Assembly: GCF_024199845.1 (NCBI RefSeq)
Contig: NZ_JANADO010000001.1
Location: 4,402,001 to 4,466,000, forward strand
Direction: 5' to 3'
Length of the DNA stretch: 64,000 bases
Source: Bradyrhizobium sp. CCGB12
GTDB lineage: Bacteria > Pseudomonadota > Alphaproteobacteria > Rhizobiales > Xanthobacteraceae
How positions within the stretch are numbered: the first letter of the stretch is position 1; each line of letters begins with the position of its first letter. The position numbers and the translations under genes were made by a program. Under the pieces are notes generated by a model, which saw only the letters and a program-made list of their open reading frames with translations, was not told where the DNA came from and did not search any database. This document shows, in pieces, positions 36,689 to 45,840 of this stretch.

Positions 36689-37882
36689 TCAGTAACGCGG
36701 CGGCTGCGCCGGGATCTGCGGGGCCGGGTCAGTCGAAATCGCCACTGCCGCACCCGATTGCAGCTTGAGCTGGCCGACGGCGACGATCTTGTCGCCCGCC
36801 TTCAGGCCCTTGATGATTTCGACGCGACCTTCGACCCGGTTGCCGGTCTGCACGAAGGTGCGCACCGCGGAGAGGCTGGTCTTGCCGTCCTCTTCCTTCT
36901 TCTCGGTGATCACAAACACCGAGTCGCCGTACAGCGTGTAGTCGACCGCCGTCTCGGGAACGGTGATCACGGCCGGCTTGTCCGGCAGCACCACCGTGGT
37001 GGTCACGAACATGCCGGGCTTCAGGATCTTCTCCGGGTTGGCGATCGTCGCCTGCACGCGGATGTTGCGGGTGTCGGTCGAGATTTGCGGCTCGATCGTG
37101 GTGATCTTGCCGTCGAAGGTGCGGCCCGGATAGGCGTCGACCTTCAACCGGACGACCTGACCGACCTTGAGGTTGCCCGAGTCCTTTTCCGTCACCGTGA
37201 AGTTGGCCCACAGCTCCGACAGATCGGTCAGCGAGACGATGGCAGTGCCGGCGGTGAGATACTGGCCGACCTCGACCTTGCGGACGCCGAGATCGCCGGA
37301 GAACGGCGCACGCACCAGCTTCTGCGAGATCAGCGCCTCGGTCTTGGCGATGCCGGCCTGCGCCTGGTCGTAGGCGGCCTGGGCCTGATCGACGGTCGCC
37401 TGCGGACCGAACTGGCGCGCGGCGAGCTGCTTGGCGCGGTCGAGCGACAGCTGCGCCACGGTCGCCTGCGCCTTGTAATTTGCGAGGTCACCCTGCTCCG
37501 GCATGTCGAACAATTGCACGAGCGGCGTGCCGGCCTCGACACGCGTGCCTGGCTCGAACTTGATCTCGGTGACGCGGCCGTTGACGTCGGCGCTGACATC
37601 GACCTGGTGCACGGCGACAAGGCTGCCGACGGCGGTGAGCAGGTTCGGCACCACCTCGGACTTCGCTTCAGCCGCGCTAACCGCGGTTGGCGGCGGCTTG
37701 TTGTTGGCGAAGAACTGCTTGATCATCTGGCCGCGGAAATAATTGAACCAGACGAGACCACCGACCAGCGCGCCGAGAAGCGTGCCGACGATGATGAACC
37801 ACAGCACCGGCCGGACCGGACGCTTGGGAGCCTTGTTGTCGATCGGTTGGCCCGAAATTTTGTTTTCGGCTACGATGTTCAT
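36689..37882 (-). CDS. RND efflux periplasmic adaptor (membrane fusion protein)
   Basis: Product of 397 residues. One N-terminal span (RPVLWFIIVGTLLGALVGGLVWF) anchors it in the inner membrane. The lipoyl-like halves are VHQVDVSADVNGRVTEIKFEPGTRVEAGTPLVQL and LVRAPFSGDLGVRKVEVGQYLTAGT, with an alpha-hairpin coiled coil between them (KAQATVAQLSLDRAKQLAARQ). Beta-barrel and membrane-proximal parts follow. It links the RND pump to an outer-membrane channel. The ATG at 37880-37882 stands one base after the tetR stop; the longer frame would overlap tetR. Confidence 0.92.
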   Translation of the reverse strand: MNIVAENKISGQPIDNKAPKRPVRPVLWFIIVGTLLGALVGGLVWFNYFRGQMIKQFFANNKPPPTAVSAAEAKSEVVPNLLTAVGSLVAVHQVDVSADVNGRVTEIKFEPGTRVEAGTPLVQLFDMPEQGDLANYKAQATVAQLSLDRAKQLAARQFGPQATVDQAQAAYDQAQAGIAKTEALISQKLVRAPFSGDLGVRKVEVGQYLTAGTAIVSLTDLSELWANFTVTEKDSGNLKVGQVVRLKVDAYPGRTFDGKITTIEPQISTDTRNIRVQATIANPEKILKPGMFVTTTVVLPDKPAVITVPETAVDYTLYGDSVFVITEKKEEDGKTSLSAVRTFVQTGNRVEGRVEIIKGLKAGDKIVAVGQLKLQSGAAVAISTDPAPQIPAQPPRY

Positions 37883-37883
37883 G

Positions 37884-38585
37884 TCATGCGCTCTCTGCAA
37901 TCGCCGTCTTGCCCGCACTCGTGGCCTGATCGTGGCCCAGATGCGAAGCAATTGCGGCGTCGTTAAGTCCGATACCCCTCAGGAGAAACTCACAGAGCTG
38001 CCGCTCCAGATCGTTCGCCTTCCCGTAAGCGAGACAGGGCGTGGCCGGCAGCCTGGTCAACGCTGCGGTCATCACCGCATGATGCGCGAACCAGAACAGG
38101 TTGAGCGGATCACCCGTGCACGGCCGCGCGTCTCCGGCGGCCACCGCACGATCGAGCGAAGCGACGAAGACAGCCCCGATCAGCGTCTCGATCTTGGCAT
38201 ATAGCAAACGGGCGAATTCGCCATCATCCAAATGGCTCGTGGCCATCAGCCGCAGCCGCTGCGCCTCTTCCTGGTCGGGCCCGTCGGCGATCGCGAGGAA
38301 ATGCTGGACCATGCCGCGGATCAGCTCGACCAGGGCCGCCGTCGACGGCTCCCGTTCGAGCAGTTCCGTCAGGGCCGGATCGGCCTCGCATTCGTCGCTC
38401 AGGATCTCGGCGTACAGCGCCGCCTTGGACGGGAAATGCTTGAACAGCAGCGCCTCGGAAATGGCAGCGGCGGCCGCCACGCTCTTGGTCGTGGTGCCGG
38501 TATAGCCGTGTCGGGCGAAGCAGCGTTTCGCGGCACCGAGGATCAATTGACGCCTCAGGTCGCTCGTCATACGCAATGAGCTCAT
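37884..38585 (-). CDS. TetR family repressor of the efflux operon
   Basis: About 233 residues from the ATG at 38583-38585, or 228 from the ATG at 38570. The N-terminal helix-turn-helix is RRQLILGAAKRCFARHGYTGTTTKSVAAAAAISEALLFKHFPSKAALYAEIL, a clear TetR DNA-binding domain; the rest is an all-helical ligand pocket. It is the first gene of the tetR-adaptor-pump operon, with a single base before the adaptor start. A perfect inverted repeat directly upstream (38590-38605) is the expected operator, which predicts autoregulation and induction by a pump substrate. Confidence 0.9.
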   Translation of the reverse strand: MSSLRMTSDLRRQLILGAAKRCFARHGYTGTTTKSVAAAAAISEALLFKHFPSKAALYAEILSDECEADPALTELLEREPSTAALVELIRGMVQHFLAIADGPDQEEAQRLRLMATSHLDDGEFARLLYAKIETLIGAVFVASLDRAVAAGDARPCTGDPLNLFWFAHHAVMTAALTRLPATPCLAYGKANDLERQLCEFLLRGIGLNDAAIASHLGHDQATSAGKTAIAESA

Positions 38586-38589
38586 GCTA

Positions 38590-38605
38590 GTGAGTAAGCA
38601 CTCAC
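38590..38605. promoter_or_regulatory. candidate TetR operator
   Basis: GTGAGT-AAGC-ACTCAC is a perfect 6-bp inverted repeat that starts 5 bases upstream of the tetR ATG. TGAGT/ACTCA arms are usual in operators of TetR-type repressors of RND pumps. A repressor bound here would block transcription of the whole operon. Confidence 0.7.
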
Positions 38606-38720
38606 CCACGCAAAAGTCAAGCGGTATGCTGCAACGCAACCTGAATGCGTTGTAGATTCAGCGGAAATTGGCTCCGCCCACACGGCTTGCGTGCAGGACC
38701 GAGATGCCGGCAAGCCGGCT

Positions 38721-39311
38721 CTAGATCGGCTGGAAACCGAGGTCGCCGCGGATCCGGTTGACGATGTAGGTCCCGTCCCGGGTCGGCAGGATCCGCTCAA
38801 CGTTGTCGCTGCCGATCTTCACATTGGCAAAACGTGGCCCCACCGAGACGTCGTGGACGGCTTTGGCGAAGGCCTCCACCCCCGCCATGGTCGAGATCGA
38901 TTGGCTATCGGCAATGCCGCAGGCCCTGGCGACGCCGACGAGGTCGGCGGCCGCGGAGGTATGGCTGGTCTGGCCGCCGGTCTCGCCATAGGCCTCGTTG
39001 TCGAGCACGACGATGGAGAGGTTGGACGGTTTCTGGAGCCCGATCGTGGCAAGGCTGCCCATGCCCATCAGCATCTCGCCGTCGCCGGTAATGACCAGCA
39101 CCGGAAGCCGTGGCTGCGCCAGCGCGAGCCCGAGCCCGATCATCGCCGCGCCGCCCATGCCGCCCCAGAGATAGAAATTGCGGGCGTGGTCGCCGGCCGC
39201 GCACATGTCGTTGGTGGAGGCCCCGAGGCCGCCGATCGCAACGACGTCCTTGCGGTCCGCAAGCAGGGTGGACGCCACCTGGCGGCGGTCGAGGAGATTG
39301 GCCTTGCTCAT
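38721..39311 (-). CDS. ThDP-dependent decarboxylase, beta (PP-domain) subunit
   Basis: Product of 196 residues that equals only the pyrophosphate-binding domain of a thiamin diphosphate enzyme. The ThDP/Mg motif is GDGEMLMGMGSLATIGLQKPSNLSIVVLDNEAYGETGGQ, that is GDG followed after about 27 residues by an Asn. NDMCAAGDHARNFYLWGGMGGAAMIGLGLALA precedes it. The partner PYR domain is encoded upstream with an ATGA overlap, as in two-subunit sulfopyruvate decarboxylase (ComDE) and phosphonopyruvate-decarboxylase-like enzymes. The ATG at 39309-39311 is chosen for that overlap. Confidence 0.85.
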   Translation of the reverse strand: MSKANLLDRRQVASTLLADRKDVVAIGGLGASTNDMCAAGDHARNFYLWGGMGGAAMIGLGLALAQPRLPVLVITGDGEMLMGMGSLATIGLQKPSNLSIVVLDNEAYGETGGQTSHTSAAADLVGVARACGIADSQSISTMAGVEAFAKAVHDVSVGPRFANVKIGSDNVERILPTRDGTYIVNRIRGDLGFQPI

Positions 39312-39850
39312 TTGGTGAAAACCTTGGCGCCGATCAGGCGCTGCGACAGAAGGACGGCAGTGGGGGTGAGCGCATTGTAGGCCTGCGCGGCGGCCGCCTC
39401 GAGCACGGCCGGAACCTCGGCTGGGTTCGAAGCGCGCAGCACCTGGACGCCAAAAAGCTCGAACACGCCTTGCGTGGTCGATCCCATCGGCACCTGCCAC
39501 GGATTGAACTCGCCCCACTCGCCGCGCATGGTCACGAGGGTGAGGAACGGAAAGCGCAGGATCGGGATCAGCGACAGCATGTTGATGCAATTGCCGACGC
39601 CGCTCGACTGCATCAGCAGCACGCCGCGCTGCCCGCCGGTCCAGGCGCCGGCCAGAAGCGCGACGCCCTCCTCCTCCGTCGTCAACGCAATGCCGCGCAT
39701 CGTGGAGGACGCGAGCACGCGCTGGATCAGCTTGGAATGACCAGCGTCGGGCACGTACGGCACCTGCCGGACGTCGAAACGTTGCAATGTCGCGAAAATA
39801 TCATCGGGCCAATTCGGGGCCGTGTCGGGAGCGTCAGCGCGCGCGTGCAT
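39308..39850 (-). CDS. ThDP-dependent decarboxylase, alpha (PYR-domain) subunit
   Basis: Product of 180 residues that equals the pyrimidine-binding domain of a ThDP enzyme. The catalytic Glu that activates the cofactor is expected in GIALTTEEEGVALLAGAWTGG; QSSGVGNCINMLSLIPILRFPFLTLVTMRG follows as in sulfopyruvate decarboxylase alpha. With the beta subunit it should decarboxylate a 2-oxo acid carrying a sulfonate, phosphonate or other acidic group, in the cytoplasm. No coenzyme M or phosphonate genes are nearby, so the substrate is open. The ATG at 39848-39850 is the last start before the conserved region. Confidence 0.83.
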   Translation of the reverse strand: MHARADAPDTAPNWPDDIFATLQRFDVRQVPYVPDAGHSKLIQRVLASSTMRGIALTTEEEGVALLAGAWTGGQRGVLLMQSSGVGNCINMLSLIPILRFPFLTLVTMRGEWGEFNPWQVPMGSTTQGVFELFGVQVLRASNPAEVPAVLEAAAAQAYNALTPTAVLLSQRLIGAKVFTK

Positions 39851-39957
39851 TTTCCTGTCCGGTCGGCTAGCAAAGACTAGCGCGACTGTAGACGCATGAA
39901 CGCGTCGATCAGAACAACAAAAACGGCATATCGGCTTTAACCGGCGAGTATAACGGG

Positions 39958-41190
39958 ATGAACGCAGATGCGAGAGAGCTGGCGGCAAGCTTCGACCTCG
40001 AGAAGCTGACGCCAGAATTCTACGACAACCCCTATCCAACCTATCGTGCACTGCGGGAGAACGAGCCGGTCAAGCGCCTGCCGAACGGCTCCGTGTTCCT
40101 GACGCGCTATGACGATCTCGTCACGACGTACAAGAACACAAAATCGTTCAGCTCGGACAAGAAGCGCGAGTTCGCACCGAAATACGGCGACAGCCTGCTC
40201 TACGAACACCACACCACGAGCCTGGTGTTCAACGATCCGCCGGCCCATACCCGCGTGCGTCGCCTGATCATGGGCGCGCTGTCGCCGCGCGCGATCGCAG
40301 GGATGGAGGGCGACCTCATCAAGCTGGTCGACGGCCTGCTCGACGCGATTGCCGCCAAGGGGGCTTGCGAGCTCATCGAGGATTTCGCCGCATCGATCCC
40401 CATCGAGGTGATCGGCAATCTGCTCGATGTTCCCCATGACGAGCGCGCGCCGCTGCGCGACTGGTCACTGGCGATCCTCGGCGCGCTCGAACCCGTCGTG
40501 CGGCCAGAAGCTGCCGCGCGCGGCAACAAGGCGGTGAAGGATTTTCTCGCCTATCTCGAAACGCTGGTGGCGCGCCGGCGAGCGAAGCCCGGCAATCCCG
40601 AGCGCGATGTGCTGACGCGCCTGATCCAGGGAGAAGGTAACGGCGAGGAGAACGGCGAGCGTTTGACCGAGAAGGAGCTGCTGCACAATTGCATCTTCCT
40701 GCTCAATGCCGGGCACGAGACCACCACCAATTTGATCGGCAACGGCCTCGTCGCGCTGGACCGAAATCCGGATCAGAAGCAGCGGCTGATCGGCAATCCC
40801 GACATGATCAAGACCGCGGTCGAGGAGATGCTGCGTTACGAGAGCTCAAACCAGCTCGGCAACCGCATGACCACCGAGAAGGTCGAGCTCGGCGGCGTCA
40901 CGCTCGAGGCCGGCACGTCGGTGACGCTATGCATTGGCGCGGCCAACCGCGATCCCGCCCAGTTTCCGGACCCCGAACGTTTCGACATCGCACGTACCCC
41001 GAACCGGCACCTCGCCTTCGCCACCGGCGCGCATCAATGTGCCGGCATGGCGCTGGCGCGGCTGGAAGGTGCGATTGCGATCTCACGCTTCCTGGCGCGC
41101 TTTCCGAACTATTCCGTGAGCGGACAGCCGGTGCGGGGCGGACGGGTGCGGTTCCGCGGCTTTTTGAGCGTGCCCTGCGCGCTTCGCTGA
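39958..41190 (+). CDS. cytochrome P450
   Basis: Product of 410 residues, soluble and of bacterial class I size. Landmarks are NDPPAHTRVRRLIMGALSPRA (C-helix), AGHETT at 251-256 (I-helix), E290-x-x-R293 and the heme loop FATGAHQCAGMALARLEG with ligand Cys361. It needs an external ferredoxin and reductase; none is adjacent, although a ferredoxin-reductase-type flavoprotein begins at the right window edge. The substrate is unknown. It is divergent from the decarboxylase genes, with 107 bases between the starts. Confidence 0.92.
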   Translation: MNADARELAASFDLEKLTPEFYDNPYPTYRALRENEPVKRLPNGSVFLTRYDDLVTTYKNTKSFSSDKKREFAPKYGDSLLYEHHTTSLVFNDPPAHTRVRRLIMGALSPRAIAGMEGDLIKLVDGLLDAIAAKGACELIEDFAASIPIEVIGNLLDVPHDERAPLRDWSLAILGALEPVVRPEAAARGNKAVKDFLAYLETLVARRRAKPGNPERDVLTRLIQGEGNGEENGERLTEKELLHNCIFLLNAGHETTTNLIGNGLVALDRNPDQKQRLIGNPDMIKTAVEEMLRYESSNQLGNRMTTEKVELGGVTLEAGTSVTLCIGAANRDPAQFPDPERFDIARTPNRHLAFATGAHQCAGMALARLEGAIAISRFLARFPNYSVSGQPVRGGRVRFRGFLSVPCALR

Positions 41191-41420
41191 GGGCCAACAA
41201 CAAAAATGGCGAAAACAACCCCATGCACAGTACAGGGTGCGTCGGCGAACGATGCCGGCTCCTCCCACAGAACTATCTGACATTTCGAGAAAATCGGGCC
41301 GCGCCGCGCCACCGGACGCATCAAGGCTTCCGAGCGGGCAAACCGATACCCACATCAGTTTGAGCGCCGCCCCGGTGCGGTCGGTTGACGCCCAGCCCGG
41401 GAGCAATGGAGTGACGACAG
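41191..41420. other. intergenic region between P450 and ornithine aminotransferase
   Basis: 230 bases without a credible gene. It should contain the promoter of the aminotransferase gene; GGAGTGACG precedes that start. I see no repeat family or terminator hairpin with a T-tract here. Confidence 0.5.
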
Positions 41421-42635
41421 ATGAGCTCGTCGGTCATTGATTTCGTTGCGACGGAAGCACGCTTTGGCGCCCAAAACTACGAGCCGATCGGGGTCGTCCT
41501 GTCGCGCGGCGAGGGTATCTGGGTCTGGGATACCGACGGCAACCGCTATCTCGATTGCCTCTCCGCCTATTCGGCGGTCAGCCAGGGCCACTGCCACCCC
41601 AAGATCCTGGCGGCGATGGTGGAACAGGCACACAGGCTGACGCTCACCTCGCGCGCCTTCCACAACGACCAGCTCGCCTTGTTCTACGAGGAGATCGCAG
41701 CGCTGACCGGCTCCCACAAGGTGCTGCCGATGAACAGCGGCGCAGAGGCGGTCGAAAGCGCGATCAAGTCGGTGCGCAAATGGGGCTACGAGGTGAAGGG
41801 CGTGCCGGACGGCCAGGCCGAGATCATCGTCTGCGCCAACAATTTCCACGGACGCACGCTGGGCATCGTCGGCTTTTCAACCGACCCCGAGACGCGCACA
41901 CATTTCGGGCCGTTTGCGCCGGGCTTCAAGCTCATCCCGTTCGGCGACGCCCCGGCGCTGGAAGCAGCAATCACGCCAAACACCGTCGCCTTTCTGGTCG
42001 AGCCGATCCAGGGCGAAGCCGGTGTCATCATTCCTCCAGCCGGCTATTTCACTGAGGTGCGGAAGCTTTGCACCGCCAACAACGTGATGCTGGTGCTCGA
42101 CGAGATCCAGACCGGGCTCGGCCGCACCGGCAAGCTGCTCGCCGAACAGCACGAGGGAATCGAGGCGGACGTGACGCTGCTCGGCAAGGCCTTGTCCGGC
42201 GGCTTCTATCCGGTGTCGGCCGTGCTCTCGAACAACGCAGTGCTCGGGACATTGAGGCCCGGGCAGCACGGTTCGACTTTCGGCGGCAACCCACTTGCCT
42301 GCGCGGTGGCGCGCGCGGCGATGCGGGTGCTGGTCGAGGAAGGCATGATCGAGAATGCGGCGAGGCAAGGCGCGCGCTTTCTGGAAGGCTTGAAGGCCAT
42401 CCGTGCCAACACGATCCGCGAGGTGCGCGGGCGCGGCTTGATGCTGGCGGTCGAGCTTCATCCGGAGGCCGGACGCGCACGCCGCTACTGCGAGGCGCTC
42501 CAGGGCAAGGGCATCCTCGCCAAGGATACCCATGAGCATACCATCCGCATCGCCCCGCCGCTGGTGATCACCAGTGATCAAGTCGACTGGGCGCTGGAGC
42601 GGATCGCCGCGGTCCTGACGCAGGATTTCTCTTGA
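41421..42635 (+). CDS. rocD: ornithine aminotransferase (ornithine--oxo-acid transaminase)
   Basis: Product of 404 residues. It is a class III PLP aminotransferase: [20 protein letters not shown] (phosphate-binding), [43 protein letters not shown] with the PLP Asp, and Lys256 in [17 protein letters not shown] as the Schiff-base residue. The close match to the RocD pattern ([44 protein letters not shown]) supports ornithine as substrate, giving glutamate semialdehyde from ornithine and 2-oxoglutarate. It stands alone, so it probably serves arginine/ornithine catabolism encoded elsewhere. Confidence 0.93.
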   Translation: MSSSVIDFVATEARFGAQNYEPIGVVLSRGEGIWVWDTDGNRYLDCLSAYSAVSQGHCHPKILAAMVEQAHRLTLTSRAFHNDQLALFYEEIAALTGSHKVLPMNSGAEAVESAIKSVRKWGYEVKGVPDGQAEIIVCANNFHGRTLGIVGFSTDPETRTHFGPFAPGFKLIPFGDAPALEAAITPNTVAFLVEPIQGEAGVIIPPAGYFTEVRKLCTANNVMLVLDEIQTGLGRTGKLLAEQHEGIEADVTLLGKALSGGFYPVSAVLSNNAVLGTLRPGQHGSTFGGNPLACAVARAAMRVLVEEGMIENAARQGARFLEGLKAIRANTIREVRGRGLMLAVELHPEAGRARRYCEALQGKGILAKDTHEHTIRIAPPLVITSDQVDWALERIAAVLTQDFS

Positions 42636-42741
42636 GGCTGCCTGCGGCGGAAGATCGCAACGCCGGCCGCGGCCAACAACGAACGATTCCGCCGTCCCTG
42701 CGTTGAAAGTCGTGGGCGATTACGAGCTGGGAGCTCAGACC

Positions 42742-44766
42742 ATGCTTCCGCGTGGCGTTTGCCTGACGGCCGTTTTGGTTGGTGTCTCGATGCTGGGAGC
42801 GAGCGTCGGCGCGTTCGCCCAGGGACCTCCTGGACATGGCAGAGGTGGACCACCAGGGCCAGCCGCAGCGCCGGCAGCTCGGCCAGCAGCGCCGCCTGCC
42901 ATGGCCCGTCCAGCAGCACCACCGGCCATGGCGCGTCCGGCGGCACCACCTGCCATGGCCCGTCCGGCGGCTCCGCCAGCCATGGCGCGGCCCTCCATGC
43001 CGCAGCGGCCTGCCATGGCGCCACGTCCGGCGCCGCACATCGCCTCACCGCCACCGCGTCCGACCCCACGTTTCACTGCGCCGCCGTCGCGCCCCGCCCC
43101 GCACGTGGCCTCGCCGCGGCCCGAATTCCGTCGGGCGCCGGCAGCGCCGCAACGTCCGGCCATGGCGCCGCGGCCGACGCCGAATATCGCCGCCCCATCG
43201 CGCCCGAGCGCACCAGCGGCCGTGAGCGAGCGACCGGGACCGCCGCGCGAGACACTTTCGCGCCAATCCGCGGAACGCCAAGGCCGCATCGACCGCTTGC
43301 AGCAGCGCGTGCAGCAATTGCAATCGCAGAAACCGGAAGGCGCAAGGGCGCAACACCAGCAGCAGCGGTTGCTGCAGTCGCAGAGCCGCCTTCTCGAGCG
43401 CGAGCAACGTGTCCAACAGCGCTCGCAGCTCGTCGAGCAGCGGCAGCGCGAGATGCTGTCGCGCCAGACGACGGAGCGCCAGACCCGCATCGATCGCCTG
43501 CAACAGCGCGTGCAGCAATTGCAATCGCAAAGGCCGGAAGGCGCGCGGGCGCAACGCGAGCAGCAACGGATGCTCCAGACGCAGAACCGCTTGCTTGGCC
43601 GTGAGCAGCGCGCGCAGCAAAGTGACCTGGCACGCCAGCAGCGGCTTGGACTGCAGGCTCCGGCGGCACGCGCTTCGGCGTTTGCGGCCGCCACGCAGGC
43701 CGCCGAGCGCGGACGGTTCGCCACGCGCTTCCGCGAGCAGGCCACGTCGCGGACCCAAGCGGCTCTCCTCACTCGCCAAAGTGGCTGGGCTCCCCGGCAG
43801 GCCTGGCGTCACCGCCATCCCGCGGTGTTCGTGGCCTGGCTTGGGCCCGTGTTCTGGCCTTACGCCTATTCCGACATCTTCAACTACACGTTCTGGTCCG
43901 ATGGTTACGAGCCCGGATATTGGGCGTACGCCTATGACGACTTCGTCGACACCGTGTACTGGGGTGGTGACGGCCCCTCTTCCGCCTATGCCAGCACCAA
44001 CCCGTATGACTATCCGCAAGCCGGCGGCGGCTCCCGCGCGCGCCAGCGTGCCAGCGTGAGCCCGCAGACGCTTCAGCAATTGTGCGGCACGCCGGACAAG
44101 GGCGTGACCGCCTGGCCGCTCGCCGATATCGCGCGAGCGGTGCGGCCGACGCCGGAGCAACGCACGCTGCTCGACGAGCTGAAGACGGCGGCGGCCAACG
44201 CTGCCGGTGTGTTCAAGGACTCCTGCGCGGAGACTTATGCACTGACTCCTCCTGGCCGCTTGCGCGCGATGATGAACCGCATCAGCGCGACGCTGGAAGC
44301 CGTCAAGATCGTTCGACCGGCACTGGAGAATTTCTACAACTCGCTCAGTGACGAACAGCAGGCCCGCTTCAACGAGCTTGGCCCCAATGCCGCCGAGCGC
44401 TCGCCGCAGCAGCAGGAGGCCAGTGCCCAGGAAGCCAATGCCGAAGGCTGCGCCGATCCCAAGTCCGGGCTGACGCAGTTGCCGATCCAGAGGATCGAGG
44501 CTGTGCTCCACCCCGCAGGTAAGCAGAAGGAGGCGCTCGACCGCCTCAGCGAAGCGACGGCGAAGGGCGTTGAGGGCCTGCAGGCGGCCTGTCCGAACGA
44601 TGCGCCGCTGACGCCGGTTGGACGGCTGGAGACGATGCAGCACCGGCTCGAGGCCATGCTGACGGCCGCCAAGCTGGTCGAACCCGCTCTGGACGAGTTC
44701 TACGCCACGCTGAGCAGTGAGCAGAAGGCGCGCTTCAACACGCTGCAACAGGTCGCAAGCCCGTGA
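42742..44766 (+). CDS. large Spy/CpxP-like (LTXXQ) repeat protein
   Basis: Product of 674 residues, exported by a signal peptide (GVCLTAVLVGVSMLGASVGAFAQ). Residues 25-170 are Pro/Ala-rich, with a 9-residue tandem repeat PPAMARPAA. Residues 172-226 and 239-293 are two near-identical 55-residue Gln/Arg-rich coiled-coil units (RIDRLQQRVQQLQSQ). An aromatic segment near 356-410 contains FVAWLGPVFWPYAYSDIFNYTFW. Two Spy-like domains follow (about 447-555 and 569-670), each with a Cys pair and an LTPxGRL motif. Spy-type proteins bind unfolded periplasmic proteins. The ATG at 42742 has GGGAG upstream. Its last 37 codons recur at 48.3 and 51.8 kb. Confidence 0.85.
   Translation: MLPRGVCLTAVLVGVSMLGASVGAFAQGPPGHGRGGPPGPAAAPAARPAAPPAMARPAAPPAMARPAAPPAMARPAAPPAMARPSMPQRPAMAPRPAPHIASPPPRPTPRFTAPPSRPAPHVASPRPEFRRAPAAPQRPAMAPRPTPNIAAPSRPSAPAAVSERPGPPRETLSRQSAERQGRIDRLQQRVQQLQSQKPEGARAQHQQQRLLQSQSRLLEREQRVQQRSQLVEQRQREMLSRQTTERQTRIDRLQQRVQQLQSQRPEGARAQREQQRMLQTQNRLLGREQRAQQSDLARQQRLGLQAPAARASAFAAATQAAERGRFATRFREQATSRTQAALLTRQSGWAPRQAWRHRHPAVFVAWLGPVFWPYAYSDIFNYTFWSDGYEPGYWAYAYDDFVDTVYWGGDGPSSAYASTNPYDYPQAGGGSRARQRASVSPQTLQQLCGTPDKGVTAWPLADIARAVRPTPEQRTLLDELKTAAANAAGVFKDSCAETYALTPPGRLRAMMNRISATLEAVKIVRPALENFYNSLSDEQQARFNELGPNAAERSPQQQEASAQEANAEGCADPKSGLTQLPIQRIEAVLHPAGKQKEALDRLSEATAKGVEGLQAACPNDAPLTPVGRLETMQHRLEAMLTAAKLVEPALDEFYATLSSEQKARFNTLQQVASP
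42892..42990 (+). repeat. 27-bp in-frame tandem repeat
   Basis: About 3.7 copies of a 27-base unit that encodes PPAMARPAA, alternating GCGCGTCC and GCCCGTCC variants. It lies in the Pro/Ala-rich segment of the Spy-like gene and can vary in copy number by slippage. The same bases give a long Gly/Ala reading frame on the other strand, which is a shadow. Confidence 0.85.
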
Positions 44767-44868
44767 CGGCAGCGCGCGTGGCGCTAAAGGCGCGATGAAA
44801 CTCCGCACCGCGGCGAAACGAGGCGATGGGCCATGTGCAGACTCCTGCCGTGCCGCAAACCCATCATC

Positions 44869-45840
44869 TCATTCGATCACCTTGTCAGCGCGCGCCAATA
44901 AAGCCGCCGGAACCGTCATGCCCATCGCCATCGACGTCTTGAGGTTGATCACGAGCTCGAATTTCGTCGGCTGTTCGACCGGCATATCGGCGGGCATCGT
45001 GCCGCGCAAAAGGCTCACCGCAAATTGCGCCGTGCGGTCTGCCAACTGATCGAGGGATGGCCCGTAGCCGATAAAGCCACCTATCTCGGCCCAATAGGCC
45101 CATTGATACATCGCCGGAAGCCGCAGTGCTGCAACTCGTTCTATAATCAGCGGAACATTGCCGTCGATCATCGAGGACGAAAAAACATTCAGCGCCCTGG
45201 CGCCCGATGCCTCTGCTTCATCGATAGTCGCGACAATCTCCTCGGCTCTGGTGATGCGATAGATTGAAAGCTCGACGTTTTTTGCACGCGCCGCCTCTTG
45301 CAGGGCGCGAGCGTTCGTCTCAGTTGGAATGCGGGGATCGGCGAGAGCTGCCATGCGGCGAATTCCGGGCACGGCTTCGATCAGGATGTCCTGTCGCTTG
45401 CCGTCAAGCTCACGGGAGAAGATGCTGATCCCTGTGGTATTGCCATTGGGCCGGGCGAACGATTCTACCAATCGTTCCCCGACCATATCGCCTGCGATCC
45501 CGACGATGGGAATGCTGTTGGTTGCCTGCTGTACGGCGTGAACTGCCGCATCGCTAGCGGCATAGATGACATCGGGCTGGGCCAAGACTAGCTCCGCCGC
45601 ATATTGCGAAATCAGATCGAGATGCGCAGCAAAGGCGCGGTAATCGATCGAGAGGTTTTGGCGTTCAATGAAACCAGCGCGCCGTAGTTTGTCAAAAAAG
45701 AGTACGTTAAAGGGAATATCGCGAGGATGCGGAGACAAGCAACCTAGGCGATATGTCCGTCCCTCTTTCTGAGCCAACGCTGTGAGCGGCAACGCCACGA
45801 TCGCACTGCCGACTAGCGTTATGAACTCGCGCCGTCGCAT
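44869..45840 (-). CDS. orphan ABC transporter substrate-binding protein (PF04392 type)
   Basis: Product of 323 residues. The N-terminus MRRREFITLVGSAIVALPLTALAQ has RRREF, a twin-arginine-type signal, so it is likely exported folded by Tat. The mature part has the periplasmic-binding layout of the tryptophan/branched-chain-like PF04392 family: RTYRLGCLSP, DVIYAASDAAVHAVQQATNSIPIVGIAGDMVGERLVESFARPNGNTTGIS, and PAMYQWAYWAEIGGFIGYGPSLDQLADRTAQF. Many bradyrhizobial genomes carry such proteins without permease or ATPase neighbours, as is the case here. The ligand is unknown. Its 3' end faces the Spy-like gene. Confidence 0.85.
   Translation of the reverse strand: MRRREFITLVGSAIVALPLTALAQKEGRTYRLGCLSPHPRDIPFNVLFFDKLRRAGFIERQNLSIDYRAFAAHLDLISQYAAELVLAQPDVIYAASDAAVHAVQQATNSIPIVGIAGDMVGERLVESFARPNGNTTGISIFSRELDGKRQDILIEAVPGIRRMAALADPRIPTETNARALQEAARAKNVELSIYRITRAEEIVATIDEAEASGARALNVFSSSMIDGNVPLIIERVAALRLPAMYQWAYWAEIGGFIGYGPSLDQLADRTAQFAVSLLRGTMPADMPVEQPTKFELVINLKTSMAMGMTVPAALLARADKVIE

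Noticed and set aside
42892..42990. Short regular repeats considered as a CRISPR array
   Set aside because: The 27-base units are contiguous, in frame and without spacers; they encode PPAMARPAA.
42735..43772. Gly/Ala/Cys-rich 345-codon minus-strand frame
   Set aside because: It is the complement of the Pro/Ala and Gln/Arg repeats of the Spy-like gene, which has a signal peptide and conserved domains in its own frame.
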